DNA from: Actinomycetota bacterium
GTDB lineage: Bacteria; Actinomycetota; Thermoleophilia; Gaiellales; Gaiellaceae
Assembly: GCA_005885565.1 (NCBI GenBank)
Contig: VAXK01000296.1
Coordinates: 1-17,397 of the forward strand
DNA: 17,397 bases
Direction: 5' to 3'
Shown here piece after piece: positions 15,160 to 17,397 of the stretch. Numbering within the stretch: the first letter of the stretch is position 1; the number at the start of each line of letters is the position of its first letter. The translations under genes were made by a program, and so were the position numbers. The notes under the pieces were generated by a model that had not been told where the DNA came from, searched no databases, and worked only from the letters and a program-made list of their open reading frames with translations.

Positions 15160-15190
15160 GTAGCGTGCAGCGTACCAGCCGCTACGGCTG
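15160..15190 (-). repeat. Alternative hairpins at the end of the ATP-synthase-linked unit
   Basis: CAGCCG-CTA-CGGCTG (15176-15190) is an exact dyad whose three-base loop is the stop codon of the secreted protein. An overlapping pair, CGCTAC (15180-15185) with GTAGCG (15160-15165), can form instead. There is no T-run, so if this ends the transcript it would need a factor. Confidence 0.4.
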
Positions 15191-15778
15191 TGGCGACGGC
15201 ACCTGGGCCGCCTCGAAGACGATCACGCGGCTGAAGCTCTTGCCGTCGATCTGGTAGCCGTAGCAACCGTCCGCTCTGAGCCGGGTGAACGACGCAAAGC
15301 CGACAACGAGCCCGCCGCTGACGACGCGCTTTTCCCGCGGCGGCACGAGCCCGCGCTCGAACCGGAGCTCGTTCGGGCCGTCGAGCTGCCGACCGCGAAT
15401 GAGGATCCTGCCGTGGTAGGCGGGGTTCAGGATCCACATCACCTTCTGCCCCGACCATCGGCTCCCTGCGAACTCGCTCTTGGCGCTCGGCGGATAGACG
15501 AACTCGAGCGTCGGCTTTCCGTCGCGCTCGGGCAGGCCCGGATACGCGGGTCCTCGACCCCAGGCCGGCCCGTTCAGACCCTGAAAGCGGCTGAGGTCGC
15601 CGCGCGGATCGGGCTTCGAGGTCGGGCACGGCGTGCCGGGGGCGATGTGCGGGATGTGCAGCCGCCGGTGCAGCGAGCGCCACGTCGGTTGCCGCGTCGG
15701 CGCGCCGGAAGCGGCTCCCCCGAGGGCGAGGACGAGTGCGGCCGCGAGGGCGACCCTAGCCGCGGCCCGCGACGGCAA
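15182..15778 (-). CDS. Secreted protein of unknown function after atpC
   Basis: I do not recognise the family. From the TTG at 15778 the 198-residue product begins PSRAAARVALAAALVLALGG then AASGAPTRQP, a clear signal peptide with an arginine-bearing n-region, hydrophobic core and an AxA-like cleavage zone near residues 23-26. The mature part holds HIAPGTPCPTSKPDP, GPAWGRGPAYPGLPERDGKP, SRWSGQKVMWILNPAYHGRI, RGRQLDGPNELRFERG and ADGCYGYQIDGKSF. This is a small beta-rich domain with two cysteines that may pair. The frame is open further upstream, but there it lies antisense-free inside atpC and looks non-coding, so the TTG, which overlaps the atpC end by 23 bases, is preferred. Its place at the end of the atp operon may be only read-through convenience. 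Confidence 0.75.
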   Translation of the reverse strand: MPSRAAARVALAAALVLALGGAASGAPTRQPTWRSLHRRLHIPHIAPGTPCPTSKPDPRGDLSRFQGLNGPAWGRGPAYPGLPERDGKPTLEFVYPPSAKSEFAGSRWSGQKVMWILNPAYHGRILIRGRQLDGPNELRFERGLVPPREKRVVSGGLVVGFASFTRLRADGCYGYQIDGKSFSRVIVFEAAQVPSPQP

Positions 15779-16172
15779 GCTGGTTCTCCGCGTGACGGAC
15801 GCGCTGCTCGAGCTGCCAGCGGTCGGCGCCCGACTCGCCCCGGTCGAGACGCTCGAGCTCGGCCTGCGCCTCCTCGAGCTGCGCACGCGCCCGCGCGTCG
15901 TCGACATCGGCCGCGAGGACGGCATCGTCCACGAGCGCGATCGCGCGGTCGAGCTCGACCTTGAAGAAGCCGGGGCCGGTCGCGTACTCGCGCACCTCCT
16001 CGCCGGTGTGGACGCGCGTCGAGCCGGCCTTCAGCGTTGCGACGAGCGGCGCGTGCCGGGCGAGGACGCCGATCTCCCCGGCCGCGCCGGGCACGACGAT
16101 CATCTCCGCCTCGCCCTCGAAGGCCGGGCCCTCCGGCGTGACGAGAGAGACGTCGAAGCGGCGCCTAGGCAG
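15756..16172 (-). CDS. atpC: ATP synthase F1 subunit epsilon, CTG start
   Basis: Epsilon belongs to the central stalk of F1 and inhibits ATP hydrolysis. The 138-residue product contains RRRFDVSLVTPEGPAFEGEA, EMIVVPGAAGEIGVLARHAP, LVATLKAG and FFKVELDRAIALVDDAVLAA (N-terminal beta domain, about residues 5-90). The C-terminal helical pair follows (ARAQLEEAQAELERL, WQLEQRVRHAENQLAVAGRG). The first ATG (16103) falls inside the beta domain and would remove conserved residues. In the frame above it there is no ATG, GTG or TTG. CTG at 16172 follows AGGAGG by six bases, gives the expected N-terminus, and overlaps the atpD stop by eight bases. I therefore annotate a CTG start. Confidence 0.92.
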   Translation of the reverse strand: MPRRRFDVSLVTPEGPAFEGEAEMIVVPGAAGEIGVLARHAPLVATLKAGSTRVHTGEEVREYATGPGFFKVELDRAIALVDDAVLAADVDDARARAQLEEAQAELERLDRGESGADRWQLEQRVRHAENQLAVAGRG

Positions 16173-17397
16173 CCTCCGCCTCCTCTTCGCCCTCCTCTGG
16201 CTGCTCCTCCTCGCGGCCGCCGCCGAGCCCCTTCGCCTTCTCGACCGCCTGCTCGATCGTGCCGACCATGTAGAAGGCCTGTTCGGGCAGCTCGTCGTGC
16301 TTGCCGTCGAGGATCTCCGTGAAGCCCTTGATCGTGTCCTCGAGCTTCACGTACTCGCCGGGCGTGCCGGTGAACTGCTCGGCGACGAAGTTCGGCTGCG
16401 AGAGGAAGCGCTGGATCTTCCGCGCGCGGGCGACGACGAGCCGGTCCTCGTCGGAGAGCTCGTCGATGCCGAGGATGGCGATGATGTCCTGGAGGTCCTT
16501 GTAGCGCTGGAGCACCTCCTGGACGCGGGTCGCCGTCCGGTAGTGGTCGTCGGAGACGATCCCCGGCTGGAGGGCGCGCGAGAACGAGTCGAGCGGGTCC
16601 ATCGCCGGGTAGATGCCTTGCTCCACTATCGCGCGGGAGAGCACCGTCGTCGAGTCGAGGTGGGCGAAGGTATTGGCCGGCGCCGGGTCGGTGAGATCGT
16701 CGGCCGGCACGTAGATCGCCTGCACCGAGGTGACCGAGCCCTTGTTCGTCGAGGTGATGCGCTCCTGGAGCTGGCCCATCTCGGTCGCGAGCGTGGGCTG
16801 GTACCCGACGGCGCTCGGCATGCGGCCGAGGAGCGCCGAGACCTCGGAGCCTGCCTGCACGAAGCGGAAGATGTTGTCGATGAAGAGGAGGACGTCCTGG
16901 CCCTGGTCGCGGAAGTACTCCGCCATCGTCAGGCCGGACAGGCCGACGCGCAGGCGGGCGCCCGGCGGCTCGTTCATCTGCCCGTAGACGAGCGCGACCT
17001 TGTCGATCACCTCCGACTCGGTCATCTCGAGCAGCAGGTCGTTTCCCTCGCGCGTGCGCTCGCCGACCCCGGAGAAGACCGACACGCCGCCGTGCTCGCG
17101 GGCGACGTTGTGGATCAACTCCTGGATCAGCACGGTCTTGCCGACCCCGGCCCCGCCGAACAGGCCCACCTTGCCGCCCTTCACGTAGGGCGCGATCAGG
17201 TCGATGACCTTGATCCCGGTCTCGAAGATCTCCACCGTCGGCTGGAGGTCCTGGAAGCTCGGCGGGTCGCGGTGGATCGGCCAGCGCTCGACGTCGTCGG
17301 GGGCATCCTTCTTGTCGATCGGGTCTCCGATCACGTTCCACAGCCGGCCGAGGGTGGCGTCGCCGACCGGCACCGTGATCGGGCCGCCGGTGTCGAC
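16165..17397 (-). CDS. atpD: ATP synthase F1 subunit beta, 5' end cut by window
   Basis: Beta is the catalytic subunit of F1-ATPase. The visible 410 residues begin in frame at the window edge with VDTGGPITVPVGDATLGR and run to the stop at 16165. Seen in order are the Walker A GGAGVGKT, the GER region VFSGVGERTREGNDL, QMNEPPGARLRVGLSGLTMA, Walker B VLLFIDNIFRF, the adenine-pocket region TSVQAIYVPADDLTDPAP, and the DELSDED loop (a DELSEED variant) with YKDLQDIIAILGIDELSDED. The C-terminus ends in an acidic tail (REEEQPEEGEEEAEAA) longer than usual. That tail also encodes the GGAGG-rich ribosome site for atpC. About 60-70 N-terminal residues lie outside the window. Confidence 0.98.
   Translation of the reverse strand, partial: VDTGGPITVPVGDATLGRLWNVIGDPIDKKDAPDDVERWPIHRDPPSFQDLQPTVEIFETGIKVIDLIAPYVKGGKVGLFGGAGVGKTVLIQELIHNVAREHGGVSVFSGVGERTREGNDLLLEMTESEVIDKVALVYGQMNEPPGARLRVGLSGLTMAEYFRDQGQDVLLFIDNIFRFVQAGSEVSALLGRMPSAVGYQPTLATEMGQLQERITSTNKGSVTSVQAIYVPADDLTDPAPANTFAHLDSTTVLSRAIVEQGIYPAMDPLDSFSRALQPGIVSDDHYRTATRVQEVLQRYKDLQDIIAILGIDELSDEDRLVVARARKIQRFLSQPNFVAEQFTGTPGEYVKLEDTIKGFTEILDGKHDELPEQAFYMVGTIEQAVEKAKGLGGGREEEQPEEGEEEAEAA
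16179..16184 (-). promoter_or_regulatory. Ribosome binding site supporting the CTG start of atpC
   Basis: The minus strand reads AGGAGG here, inside the last codons of atpD, six bases before CTG at 16172. A second GGAGG-like run abuts the CTG. Confidence 0.65.

Noticed and set aside
15062..15160. Known riboswitch (SAM-I/II/IV, SAH, cobalamin) before the MetE pair
   Set aside because: None of the conserved cores I know could be matched; only generic stem pairings remain.
15158..15165. GGGTAGCG shared with the secA upstream inverted repeat (1543-1550)
   Set aside because: An eight-base match is expected by chance in a GC-rich window of this size; the surroundings are unlike.

Overview
The window is a strongly GC-rich piece of bacterial chromosome, packed with genes and almost entirely coded on the minus strand. 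I see no phage, insertion sequence, CRISPR array, tRNA or rRNA. The comF-hpf-secA neighbourhood, GTG/TTG-rich starts, a short archaeal/Thermotoga-type AdoHcy hydrolase and a LytR-CpsA-Psr protein with an extra C-terminal region suggest a deep-branching actinobacterium, perhaps Thermoleophilia (Gaiellales/Solirubrobacterales). That placement is inference from family resemblance, not a search.

Layout. 1-4.1 kb: the 5' two thirds of secA (cut by the window start), a divergent secreted protein of unknown function on the plus strand (1576-2700), a conserved-looking unknown protein (2697-3311), long-form hpf, and a doubtful small plus-strand ORF. 4.1-11.6 kb: a tightly packed minus-strand run, read from high to low coordinates: LCP cell-wall ligase, UDP-glucose dehydrogenase (broken by a frameshift plus internal deletion), sugar-1-phosphate nucleotidyltransferase, cupin of the type II phosphomannose isomerase kind, small MerR regulator, ahcY, second sugar nucleotidyltransferase, comF. 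11.6-15.1 kb: a two-gene MetE unit with an ATGA overlap (Zn-ligand-bearing catalytic half plus a degenerate partner), then a carboxylate-amine ligase of the glutamate-cysteine ligase 2 family, ended by an intrinsic terminator. 15.2-17.4 kb: the end of the ATP synthase operon (atpD cut by the window end, atpC) followed by a secreted unknown protein.

How the genes work together. The LCP-to-comF run combines envelope glycopolymer supply (two nucleotidyltransferases, PMI-like cupin, UDP-sugar oxidation, LCP transfer to the wall) with the methyl cycle (ahcY). The nearby MetE pair uses the homocysteine that AhcY releases. The MerR gene directly before ahcY has a 28-bp imperfect palindrome just upstream of its start.

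Points most worth a second look: two well-supported genes (atpC and the ahcY-coupled nucleotidyltransferase) appear to start at CTG; the UDP-glucose dehydrogenase is missing a conserved segment; MetE is split, with one half lacking zinc ligands; the MetE leader can be drawn as a pseudoknot that hides its ribosome binding site; and a 21-bp direct repeat occurs twice, exactly 100 bp apart, before the ligase gene. I did not find a clear new multi-gene defence or mobile system.
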